Source: Rickettsiales bacterium (GTDB taxonomy: Bacteria > Pseudomonadota > Alphaproteobacteria > Rickettsiales > Rickettsiaceae). From it: a DNA stretch of 9,158 nucleotides. A program made the position numbers and the translations under genes. Positions 1 through 6,219 of the stretch are shown one piece after another (position 1 is the stretch's first letter; each line of letters begins with the position of its first letter). The stretch is from positions 1 to 9,158 of the forward strand of contig CANNRM010000013.1 in assembly GCA_947508155.1 (NCBI GenBank), in the 5' to 3' direction. Below the pieces are notes generated by a model, which was given only the letters and a program-made list of their open reading frames with translations, searched no databases and was not told where the DNA came from.

Positions 1-631
1 CATCAATAAACTCCTTCACTTCACGACTACGTTCACCAACAAGCCCTATCACCTTCACATCGGTATTTGCATATTTTGTCAGCATGGAAATAAGAACAGA
101 TTTACCAACACCGGAACCAGCAAAAATACCCATACGCTGTCCATAACAACAGCTTGTAAAAGTATCTATCACACGCACGCCAAGATCAATCTTACCACCT
201 ATTTTTCTACGCTTTTGCGAAGGAAGCGGTGTGTTTTTTATACTATATGATATCTCACCATTTTTGAGTGGACCCTTTGTGTCAATTGGCTCTCCAAGAG
301 AATTCACGATCCTTCCAAGCCACGAACCATCTGGGTAAATATCATTTTCTCTATCAACTATCTCAACTCTAGCACCAACTCCAACTCCATCTATATCACC
401 GAAGGCCATCAACAAAACTTTTGCACCATCAAATCCTATAACCTCAGCCATGATTTTTTTGACACCATTATTTGGATGCACAAGAATATGCGTGCCAATA
501 CTCACAAATTCTGACACACCCTCACATTCGATGACAATCCCTTTCACCGCTATGACGCGACCATACACATGAATAAGCGGGATTTTCCCGATTTGCTCTG
601 TTACTGTTTCAATTGCTTCTATATATGACAT
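1..631 (-). CDS. fliI: Flagellum-specific ATP synthase FliI, 5' part (C-terminal half off the window)
   Basis: FliI is the hexameric cytoplasmic ATPase that energises and primes protein export through the flagellar type III apparatus. The window holds the first 210 codons of what is normally a protein of about 440 residues; the reading frame is open to the left edge. Visible are the N-terminal beta-barrel region (about 20-95), the linker ending in PLPSQKRRKIGG, the segment GVRVIDTFTSCCYGQRMGIF, and a Walker A motif AGSGVGKS at 171-178. It ends in LVGERSREVKEFID, the family's usual GERGREVREF region with Ser in place of Gly. The GQRMGIFAGSGVGKS wording favours FliI over F1 ATPase beta or the virulence paralogue (SctN/YscN). 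The ATG at 629-631 gives a family-like N-terminus, but the upstream Shine-Dalgarno match is weak. It lies 18 bases after the EAL-domain gene stop, so probably co-transcribed and perhaps dependent on it for translation. Confidence 0.93.
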   Translation of the reverse strand, partial: MSYIEAIETVTEQIGKIPLIHVYGRVIAVKGIVIECEGVSEFVSIGTHILVHPNNGVKKIMAEVIGFDGAKVLLMAFGDIDGVGVGARVEIVDRENDIYPDGSWLGRIVNSLGEPIDTKGPLKNGEISYSIKNTPLPSQKRRKIGGKIDLGVRVIDTFTSCCYGQRMGIFAGSGVGKSVLISMLTKYANTDVKVIGLVGERSREVKEFID

Positions 632-649
632 ATTATTACTTATGTTACT

Positions 650-1831
650 TTATTCCAACTTCGAAAATTTTGAGCTGGTGAAAAAAAAATGCCCCTGCAT
701 AAAATCCACATCCAAATCCATCAAAATCTTCGCGATTTCTCCATTCTCCACAAACTCCGCAACAGTCTTCGCTCCTGTATCTCGCGCAAGTTTTACAACC
801 ATCTCGGTAATAAAACGATGATACGGATTTGTAGCAACATCCTTTATAAAACTACCATCAATTTTGATTATATCAAATTTAATCGCACATAATTGCTTAA
901 AAGACGTGACACCTACCCCAAAATCATCCAATGCAACACGAATTCCAAGATCACGAATAGTATCTATAAAATGTATAGTTTTTGCAATATCTTCATTTGC
1001 AGAAGTTTCCGTTACTTCAACAATCAACCTTTTTGCAGCATCGTTTTTCTTAAAAAGTTTGACAATTTTCTCAAGTAATACTTCATTTAATAACCCGATA
1101 TTTGAAATATTTACTGAGATTTCTATATCTTCAAATGACTTTAATTCCGTAGCAGCCATGCTAATTACAGCCTCGTCTACCATGTCGATTATACCATATT
1201 TTTCTGCGAGTATTATCGCTGGTCCAGCAGAAATCCACTGGCCATTTTCATCTGGAATACGCATCAAACATTCATGATATACAACATGTCCATTCTTACT
1301 ATCTACAATTGGTTGATAAGCAAAGCCAGCAGTATCATGACTCAACGCTTTCTTTAACAAACTCAAAGCACGGTATTCATGCGCAATAACATTGCTGCAA
1401 TCAATATCTGGAGAAATAGATAAAGCATTATCAGTATATGCAAGACTTTGTATCAACCGTGGTAGAACATCCGATATCTTCCCATAGTCACTTACAACTC
1501 CAAACGAAATATAGGCTAGAAATTCAACGTTATACAACTCTTTTTTGAGTTTATTTGCAACATTGGGTATGGCATTTTTAGCAGTAACAAAAATATAATT
1601 TTGTACCAACGCAACATTATATTCCAATATGCCATTTTGCACACAAAAAGCACATATTTTACCCTCAATCGATAATAGCATATCATTCAATATCGAAGGA
1701 TTTACAAGAGTCTCAAGTATATTATAATTTCGAATTTTGATAATAATTAAATGAGTATCAAGCTGAGACAGCATAAGAGAACGAACGGATTCCGCTGCAG
1801 AAATATAATTTGGCAAATAAATTTTAGACAT
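650..1831 (-). CDS. EAL-domain cyclic-di-GMP phosphodiesterase with degenerate GGDEF-like N-terminal domain
   Basis: This 393-residue soluble protein has a C-terminal EAL domain (about 165-393), the family that hydrolyses c-di-GMP to pGpG. The signature residues look intact: E187 and R191 in HECLMR (Cys replaces the Ala of EAL), N241 in SVNIS, the EVTE motif at 272-275, D302 and D303 in LDDFG, K323 in IIKID, E359 and E362 in VAEFVE, and Q379 in MQG. It is therefore probably catalytic rather than only a binding protein. Residues 20-150 resemble a GGDEF fold: the segment YISFGVVSDYGKISDVL and following ALSIS recall its last strand and helices, but no GG(D/E)EF signature is present, so cyclase activity is not expected. 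The ATG has AAAGG (1840-1844 on the plus map) 8 bases upstream and a good promoter. It precedes fliI directly, suggesting a role in motility control. No membrane segment or signal peptide is seen. Confidence 0.9.
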   Translation of the reverse strand: MSKIYLPNYISAAESVRSLMLSQLDTHLIIIKIRNYNILETLVNPSILNDMLLSIEGKICAFCVQNGILEYNVALVQNYIFVTAKNAIPNVANKLKKELYNVEFLAYISFGVVSDYGKISDVLPRLIQSLAYTDNALSISPDIDCSNVIAHEYRALSLLKKALSHDTAGFAYQPIVDSKNGHVVYHECLMRIPDENGQWISAGPAIILAEKYGIIDMVDEAVISMAATELKSFEDIEISVNISNIGLLNEVLLEKIVKLFKKNDAAKRLIVEVTETSANEDIAKTIHFIDTIRDLGIRVALDDFGVGVTSFKQLCAIKFDIIKIDGSFIKDVATNPYHRFITEMVVKLARDTGAKTVAEFVENGEIAKILMDLDVDFMQGHFFFTSSKFSKLE

Positions 1832-1863
1832 ATTGTTCGCCTTTCAGCAGGATCAAAGACTAT

Positions 1864-1892
1864 ATTATAGAAAAATTGCACGAGAATTGCAA
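1864..1892 (-). promoter_or_regulatory. Sigma70-type promoter for the EAL-domain gene and fliI
   Basis: Read on the minus strand: -35 TTGCAA (1887-1892), 17-base spacer, -10 TATAAT (1864-1869). The -10 is a perfect consensus and the spacing is optimal. Transcription would begin near 1857, about 25 bases before the EAL gene start. The hexamer ATTGCA occurs twice (1875-1880 and 1886-1891), which might reflect an operator, but this is weak. Confidence 0.7.
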
Positions 1893-1960
1893 ACACTATT
1901 CTATAAGCCTTACTTCTAGCTATCACGCTCTGGATGACCCGAATAGTTACAATAAATTAA

Positions 1961-1990
1961 TTGACGTTTAAAAAAAATATCGTATATTAT
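1961..1990 (+). promoter_or_regulatory. Sigma70-type promoter for the LRR protein gene, with A8 tract in the spacer
   Basis: A -35 TTGACG (1961-1966) is followed by -10 TATATT (1983-1988, spacer 16) or TATTAT (1985-1990, spacer 18). The spacer contains eight consecutive A (1970-1977). Transcription would start near 1996, about 16-28 bases before the two possible start codons. Confidence 0.65.
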
Positions 1991-2011
1991 GTTAATTTGA
2001 TTTAACCAGAG

Positions 2012-3760
2012 ATGAATAAATATATGTCACAAGAAATTACAAGAAAAAGAAAAGGATATTCAGATGAAACTGGATATGTAGTGAAACGCAAAAAAATAAG
2101 TGAAGACACAGAAGAAGTGTTACAACACGATATTGACGCAACACAAAATAGAGCACCATTATCATGGTTTAGCGAGCAAAGAAAGATTATTGAAATGGCT
2201 TATGAAGAGGATAAATCAGAAATATTACAATCTCTTCTTTCTCGCAGCTCTACTTTGCGTGAATTAAATATGTCTTTTCTTGATATAAGAAAAGAAGATA
2301 TCGAAGGTATGTTAGCGCAGATATTAAATACTTCCCCCCTAGAGACTTTGAGATTGGATCATCTCTATACAACACTCAGCGCTATGCAGATATTCCTGGA
2401 TGCATTAGAGCAACTTCCCACTCTGCGCACTCTAGAATTCAATGGACTATTTCTGAATGGCAACAGGCAGGAAACAACAACACCAACGATCTTTACAGCA
2501 TTGCAAAAACTAAATCTTCACTCCCTATGCTTATACCATAGTAGCTTCATACCACCATCACATGAAGACGCTCAAAGTTTAGCTATAGCATTACAAAAAT
2601 TTACAAATCTTCATACCTTAAAAATACTACATTCCAGGATGTCATTTGAAACATTGAATGTGTTGGCTCCTACAATAGAACATCTTACACATCTTAGTCA
2701 GCTCTCACTGACTGATGCCAATATAGATGCTCGTAATATGTTGGTATTAGCGCCGGCATTAAGGCAACTTAAAGAGCTTAAAGCTCTAGGTTTAAATTCT
2801 AATCCATTGGGCCCGAATGGCATGACAATTCTGACTACTGAGCTAACAAACCTTGCTAAACTCCACACATTAAAGTTAGCTCATGTTCAAATGGGCGCAG
2901 CAGGGGGCGATTCACTAGTTACGTTCATAACAACCAGAGACAATTTTTACGCACTGGATGTATCTGGTAATAATATCGGATCAAACAAAATGGTGGAATT
3001 AATATACGCCTTAAAGCACCACACAAATCTTCATATGCTTCATATACAGGGCAATCAGACAGATAATACGGGATTAAGGCATCTCGCAGATCTTTTGGAA
3101 TATAGCAAAATATGTTCTTTGAATATATTGGATAGAAATGCCCCGCTTCGAGCAGAGGGATTAGAAAGCATAATTGACATCATACCAAAATGCACTAATC
3201 TTCAAGATCTTATATTAGGTCCAATCAAAAAACATATGGAAGCTCGGTTATTAAAAGCCGTTAAAGATTCCTGTATTACATCCTTGGTCTATCATAATAA
3301 TGATGATGATCATTTTTTCATCCATGACGAAATAAAAACCGCTCTACAATACAACAGAGATACACGCACTCAATTATTGGGCGTCGATGATGTTCTTATG
3401 GCGGTGTTTGACGATTATAATCGACACGATAGCAATATAGCTGTTGCTTTATATCGAGAATATAGTCAGATTATGGCGCTAAGCAAAGAAATTCCTTCTA
3501 TCATGAATGATATAAGAACTCGAATTGACGAGGATCCCACTTTCTCGGCGGATGATCCCACTCACTTACAACAGATACTCGATGCTTTGGCTCTCCTAAC
3601 TCAGAATAAAGCAGCAAGAAGAGAACCTGATGAGGAAGAAGACAATTATATAGATGATGATCCGTTGGGAGTTAATGAGGAACATGACGATGCTATTGCA
3701 CCGCAAGCCCATCTCGCGGGTGATAATGGCGCGCATGCTCTGCCTGATTCCGAGTTCTGA
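2012..3760 (+). CDS. Leucine-rich-repeat protein (ribonuclease-inhibitor type) with bipartite nuclear localisation signal; candidate secreted host-directed effector
   Basis: A 582-residue protein not recognised as a named gene. The N-terminus carries two basic clusters, RKRK at 11-14 and KRKK at 25-28, separated by exactly 10 residues: a classical bipartite nuclear import signal. Residues about 80-425 hold some ten irregular leucine-rich repeats of 28-30 residues of the LxxLxLxxN type (e.g. LHTLKIL, LSQLSLTDANI, LKALGLNSNPLG, FYALDVSGNNIG, LHMLHIQGNQ), typical of ribonuclease-inhibitor-like protein-binding solenoids. A helical segment about 430-530 and a strongly acidic tail (EEEDNYIDDD and EEHDD, 541-560) follow. 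There is no Sec signal peptide or membrane segment, so delivery, if any, would be by a specialised secretion system. The first ATG has AGAG directly abutting it; the ATG at 2024 (residue 5) is 12 bases from AGAG, so either start is possible and both keep the signal. LRRs with a nuclear signal are unusual in bacteria outside host-associated lineages; effector status is inference. Confidence 0.85.
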   Translation: MNKYMSQEITRKRKGYSDETGYVVKRKKISEDTEEVLQHDIDATQNRAPLSWFSEQRKIIEMAYEEDKSEILQSLLSRSSTLRELNMSFLDIRKEDIEGMLAQILNTSPLETLRLDHLYTTLSAMQIFLDALEQLPTLRTLEFNGLFLNGNRQETTTPTIFTALQKLNLHSLCLYHSSFIPPSHEDAQSLAIALQKFTNLHTLKILHSRMSFETLNVLAPTIEHLTHLSQLSLTDANIDARNMLVLAPALRQLKELKALGLNSNPLGPNGMTILTTELTNLAKLHTLKLAHVQMGAAGGDSLVTFITTRDNFYALDVSGNNIGSNKMVELIYALKHHTNLHMLHIQGNQTDNTGLRHLADLLEYSKICSLNILDRNAPLRAEGLESIIDIIPKCTNLQDLILGPIKKHMEARLLKAVKDSCITSLVYHNNDDDHFFIHDEIKTALQYNRDTRTQLLGVDDVLMAVFDDYNRHDSNIAVALYREYSQIMALSKEIPSIMNDIRTRIDEDPTFSADDPTHLQQILDALALLTQNKAARREPDEEEDNYIDDDPLGVNEEHDDAIAPQAHLAGDNGAHALPDSEF

Positions 3761-3774
3761 ACCTGCAAATTGAT

Positions 3775-3911
3775 ATAATACCATTTCCCAAATTAAATTG
3801 GACATAAATGATTTAAAAGCGAAGCCTGAGTAAACATATACTTAATATCTGCGCAAAGGCAAGTCCTACAAAATCGCTTATGTCCAATTTAATTGGGGAA
3901 TATGGTATAAT
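3775..3911. mobile_element. MITE-like element: 137 bp with about 40-bp imperfect terminal inverted repeats
   Basis: The left arm (3775-3814) and right arm (3871-3911) are inverted copies differing by one single-base gap and a few mismatches. The shared core on the left reads AATTAAATTGGACATAA, and its complement lies at about 3879-3895. The 56-base centre has no reading frame and is not itself self-complementary. The outer ends sit in TA-rich sequence, so a TA target duplication is possible but cannot be confirmed. Terminal repeats without a transposase are the hallmark of a non-autonomous miniature element; alternatively this is an internally deleted insertion sequence. The arms could fold into a large stem in RNA and may act as a transcription barrier after the LRR gene. 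Confidence 0.6.
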
Positions 3912-4003
3912 TCCTCTTACAATTATTCACAACAAAAGGACCAAGTCCACACTGACGTAAGTAATTACATTTACTTTTTGTTAGTAAATAATCGTTAAAA
4001 TCC

Positions 4004-4032
4004 TTGACTTTTGTTTGAAGAAATGCTATAAT
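4004..4032 (+). promoter_or_regulatory. Very strong sigma70 promoter with extended -10, for the small orphan gene
   Basis: TTGACT (4004-4009), a 17-base spacer and a perfect TATAAT (4027-4032), with TGC immediately before the -10 giving an extended -10 element. Transcription should start near 4039, leaving a leader of about 25 bases. It is the best promoter match in the window. Confidence 0.8.
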
Positions 4033-4064
4033 TCGCACACACTCAACAAAAACAGGTAATGATC

Positions 4065-4481
4065 ATGGGAAAAGGAAAGCACAAACAACATCAACAAGCT
4101 CCTAAAAAAGCCCCTCAATTAGCACATGATGAAGCTCAACATGAAAAAATAACAACTGTTCCAGCTCTAGCACAAGTGATAAAAAATCCATTCTTAACTT
4201 TAGATGTGCAAGAAGGAGTTGATTCTCCCGCAGCAATCTTGCCAGCAACTCCACCATCTAAATCACAAATGAAGAAAGCTGCTGCACAAAAACAAATTGA
4301 AGATGCTACTGATGCAACTGTATATATACCAAAAGCAGCAGCTGATCTCAATTTAAGCGCTACAGAGAATACTCATGCAATGTCAATACTTCTTGATCCA
4401 ACAATAGACCAAACACCAGATCCATTGGGAAACACATTGTATACATTGGATTGTCTTGCTTCTATGCATATAACATACTAA
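4065..4481 (+). CDS. Small Lys/Gln/Ala-rich orphan protein (138-140 residues), unknown function
   Basis: Not recognised. From the ATG at 4065 it is 138 residues; the in-frame ATG at 4059 would add Met-Ile. The later start is preferred because AGG (4054-4056) lies 8 bases before it but only 2 before the first. The N-terminal 30 residues are basic and rich in His, Gln and Lys (GKGKHKQHQQ, PKKAPQ) and look unstructured. The middle is Ala/Pro-rich with a second basic patch (KSQMKKAAAQKQ) and the C-terminus is more hydrophobic (LGNTLYTLDCLASMHITY). There is no signal peptide or membrane helix. Codon use resembles the neighbouring genes, so it is not obviously foreign. It lies between the MITE-like element and gltA under a very strong promoter, which suggests high expression. 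A secreted or nucleic-acid-binding role is possible but unproven. Confidence 0.72.
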   Translation: MGKGKHKQHQQAPKKAPQLAHDEAQHEKITTVPALAQVIKNPFLTLDVQEGVDSPAAILPATPPSKSQMKKAAAQKQIEDATDATVYIPKAAADLNLSATENTHAMSILLDPTIDQTPDPLGNTLYTLDCLASMHITY

Positions 4482-4513
4482 ACCAACACAATTACATCAC
4501 TCCATCGTAAAAC

Positions 4514-4551
4514 ACGCCTTATTTCACAAAAATACTTTGTATATAAGGCGT
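4514..4551 (+). promoter_or_regulatory. Hairpin covering the gltA Shine-Dalgarno sequence
   Basis: ACGCCTTAT (4514-4522) is the perfect reverse complement of ATAAGGCGT (4543-4551), giving a 9-bp stem with a 20-base loop. The 3' arm contains AAGG (4545-4548), which sits 8 bases before the ATG at 4557 and is the best ribosome binding site for gltA. No run of T follows, so it is a poor intrinsic terminator. In a transcript reading through from the small orphan gene, the stem would hide the ribosome binding site. Confidence 0.5.
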
Positions 4552-4556
4552 AATCG

Positions 4557-5864
4557 ATGATACACTCGTGCCATAATATCAAATCATGGTACCAAAAAAT
4601 GACAGAATTCGCAGAACTCAAAATTGGCGATAAAATCGTCAAACTTCCTATTAAAAATGCCACCATAGGGCAGAATGTTATAGATGTTACAGGTCTATAC
4701 AAAGAAACAGGATATTTTACATATGATCCTGGCTTTATGTCCACAGCCGCCTGTACATCTACTATCACCTATATTGACGGCGATGCAGGAATTCTTCGTC
4801 ACAGAGGTTATGAGATCAAAGATCTTGCCGAAAAACATGAATTTCTCGATGTATCATACCTTCTTCTTCACGGAGAATTGCCAAACAAAACAGAATCATC
4901 TCGCTTTAAAAGTATCATCACACATCATTCTATGGTGAGCGAGCAAATGCGACATTTATTCTCGGCTTTTCGTCATTCAGCACATCCCATGGCAGTTATG
5001 CTTTCAGCTGTGGGGTCTTTATCAGCTATTTACCACGAAGAATCCAACGTGCATGACCCAGAAGATCGCGAAGAAGCGGCGGTGCGTATTATCGCAAAAA
5101 TGCCAACTCTTGCGGCCATGTGTCATAAATATTCTCTAGGAATGCCGTTCGTTTATCCTGATAATAGCTTGAGTTTCACAGAGAACTTCCTATATATGAT
5201 GTTTTCAACTCCTTGCGAAAAATACAAGGTAAGCCCAACACTCGCTAAGGCTTTAGAAAAAATCTTCATTCTACATGCGGATCACGAGCAAAATGCATCT
5301 ACTTCAACCGTGCGCACCTCCGGCTCATCAGGCGCGAATCCTTATGCATGTATCAGCGCTGGAATTGCATCTTTATGGGGCCCCGCGCATGGTGGCGCTA
5401 ATGAGGCAGTAATCAAAATGCTCCGCGAAATTGGATCCGTTGACAAGATTCCAGAATTTATCAAACGCGCGAAAGATCCTAATGACACTTTCAGGCTTAT
5501 GGGTTATGGGCACAGAGTTTATAAGAATTATGATCCACGCGCTACGGTGCTGCGTCAGGTATGTCAAGAAGTTCTGGAAGAATTGGGTCAGAAGGATAAT
5601 GAGCTGCTTAAAATCGCTATGGAACTTGAGCGCATCGCTCTAAGTGATGAATATTTCATCGCAAAAAAACTATATCCAAATGTAGATTTTTATTCTGGTA
5701 TTATTTATCAAGCAATGGGTATTCCATTCCAAATGTTTACAGTGCTTTTTGCTGTAGCAAGAAGCGTCGGTTGGATGGCTCAGTGGAAAGAAATGCTTGA
5801 GGATCCGGAGCAGAAAATTAGCAGACCGAGACAGTTGTATATGGGGCATGTTAAACGAGTGTAA
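4557..5864 (+). CDS. gltA: Citrate synthase (type II, GltA)
   Basis: GltA condenses acetyl-CoA and oxaloacetate to citrate and CoA, the entry step of the TCA cycle, in the cytoplasm. The 435-residue product matches the long bacterial type: [14 protein letters not shown] at 53-66, YIDGD at 72-76, and an intact catalytic triad of H278 (GPAHGGAN), H319 ([13 protein letters not shown]) and D377 (NVDFYSG), with [10 protein letters not shown] near the end. Subtracting 14 makes the two histidines fall on E. coli H264 and H305, so the ATG at 4599 ([11 protein letters not shown]) would give the usual family N-terminus. However, only the ATG at 4557 has a good Shine-Dalgarno (AAGG, 8 bases upstream), which would add 14 residues, [14 protein letters not shown]. 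The 4599 start has only a weak site. The wording, including [16 protein letters not shown] and [13 protein letters not shown], is very close to Rickettsia GltA. It is monocistronic by context, with no TCA genes adjacent. Confidence 0.97.
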   Translation: MIHSCHNIKSWYQKMTEFAELKIGDKIVKLPIKNATIGQNVIDVTGLYKETGYFTYDPGFMSTAACTSTITYIDGDAGILRHRGYEIKDLAEKHEFLDVSYLLLHGELPNKTESSRFKSIITHHSMVSEQMRHLFSAFRHSAHPMAVMLSAVGSLSAIYHEESNVHDPEDREEAAVRIIAKMPTLAAMCHKYSLGMPFVYPDNSLSFTENFLYMMFSTPCEKYKVSPTLAKALEKIFILHADHEQNASTSTVRTSGSSGANPYACISAGIASLWGPAHGGANEAVIKMLREIGSVDKIPEFIKRAKDPNDTFRLMGYGHRVYKNYDPRATVLRQVCQEVLEELGQKDNELLKIAMELERIALSDEYFIAKKLYPNVDFYSGIIYQAMGIPFQMFTVLFAVARSVGWMAQWKEMLEDPEQKISRPRQLYMGHVKRV

Positions 5865-5876
5865 TCACGCCTCTGC

Positions 5877-5903
5877 GTCACCCCCGCACAGGCGGGGGCC
5901 CAG
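5877..5903. repeat. REP-like GC-rich palindrome, copy 1
   Basis: CCCCCGC (5881-5887) pairs with GCGGGGG (5892-5898) around a 4-base loop, flanked by GTCA and CCCAG. This is the GTCAYCCCCGC..GCGGGGRYCCAG type of dispersed palindrome widespread in alphaproteobacteria. It begins 13 bases after the gltA stop and may stabilise the 3' end of its mRNA or end transcription, although no T-run follows. Confidence 0.7.
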
Positions 5904-5935
5904 TTAAATAATTTCACGTTAGCGACACAATAAAA

Positions 5936-5964
5936 TGACTATATTTTTCAAGGGAATATAGTCA
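5936..5964. repeat. Perfect 10-bp AT-rich stem-loop
   Basis: TGACTATATT (5936-5945) is the exact reverse complement of AATATAGTCA (5955-5964), with a 9-base loop. It lies between the two opposed REP-like copies. It could be part of a composite element, a protein binding site or an RNA hairpin; no T-run follows on either strand. Confidence 0.55.
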
Positions 5965-5979
5965 GAAGTATTATATAAA

Positions 5980-6006
5980 CCGGATCCCCGCCTTCATGGG
6001 GATGAC
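5980..6006. repeat. REP-like GC-rich palindrome, copy 2 (opposite orientation to copy 1)
   Basis: ATCCCC (5984-5989) pairs with GGGGAT (5998-6003) within a unit ending in GATGAC. Its reverse complement begins GTCATCCCC and ends GGCGGGGATCC, lining up with copy 1 except for loop changes. The two copies are about 76 bases apart and inverted, as in paired REP elements. Confidence 0.65.
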
Positions 6007-6039
6007 ATTACACCGGTGAATTGTTACACTCTTGAGTGC

Positions 6040-6059
6040 CTAGATCCGAGGATGACTGG
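6040..6059. repeat. Decayed REP-like fragment, copy 3
   Basis: CTAGATCCGAGGATGAC keeps the two ends (GGATCC-like and GGATGAC) of a related palindrome but has lost most of the central stem, as expected from an internal deletion. It is preceded by a small palindrome CACTCTTGAGTG (6027-6038). Confidence 0.4.
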
Positions 6060-6155
6060 TGAAATTACCTCAAATTCACACCAACTTAATCCACACTTCA
6101 ACCCCCCAGACGAATTGAATATATCAAATCAATACAGATATCAAGTAAAAACTAA

Positions 6156-6184
6156 TTGACATTAACTCAAATAAAGACTATATT
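6156..6184 (+). promoter_or_regulatory. Strong sigma70 promoter for the 73-residue orphan gene
   Basis: A perfect -35 TTGACA (6156-6161), 17-base spacer and -10 TATATT (6179-6184, five of six consensus bases). Transcription would start near 6191, about 29 bases before the ATG. Confidence 0.78.
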
Positions 6185-6219
6185 GCTATTAGTAATTTAA
6201 ATACTTATAAGGTTGAAAA

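Larger units (their letters stand above)
5865..6219. other. Gene-free region of 355 bases between gltA and the 73-residue orphan
   Basis: The stretch holds two opposed REP-like palindromes, a decayed third fragment, a 10-bp stem-loop, the small palindromes CACCGGTG (6011-6018) and CACTCTTGAGTG, and at its right end a strong promoter. No tRNA-like cloverleaf, conserved small-RNA signature or convincing reading frame with a ribosome binding site is seen. Confidence 0.7.

Noticed and set aside
864..1277. Plus-strand open frame of 137 codons opposite the EAL gene
   Set aside because: It lies wholly antisense to a gene with intact catalytic motifs, has no ribosome binding site or domain, and is rich in Ser/Thr/Ile as expected of a shadow frame.
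1926..1945. TGGATGACCCG-like sequence upstream of the LRR promoter as a fourth REP-like copy
   Set aside because: Only a few bases match the palindrome family and there is no stem.
3596..3805. Minus-strand frame of 69 codons over the LRR gene end and the left repeat arm
   Set aside because: Most of it is the complement of the acidic LRR tail and the rest is repeat arm; no start signals.
3656..4442. Shared Asp-Pro-Leu-Gly motif near the C-termini of the LRR protein and the 138-residue protein
   Set aside because: Only four residues with no flanking similarity; chance is a sufficient explanation.
4514..4551. Hairpin as intrinsic terminator of the small orphan gene
   Set aside because: The stem is perfect but no T-run follows and the loop is 20 bases, so a terminator role is poorly supported compared with a leader structure.
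4478..4768. Minus-strand frame of 96 codons over the gltA start
   Set aside because: Antisense to citrate synthase coding sequence, with no recognisable protein features or ribosome binding site.
5865..6219. Possible tRNA or small structured RNA gene in the gltA downstream gap
   Set aside because: The palindromes explain the structure; there is no cloverleaf, no T-loop GTTCRA and no promoter oriented to make a distinct RNA other than the one serving the 73-residue gene.
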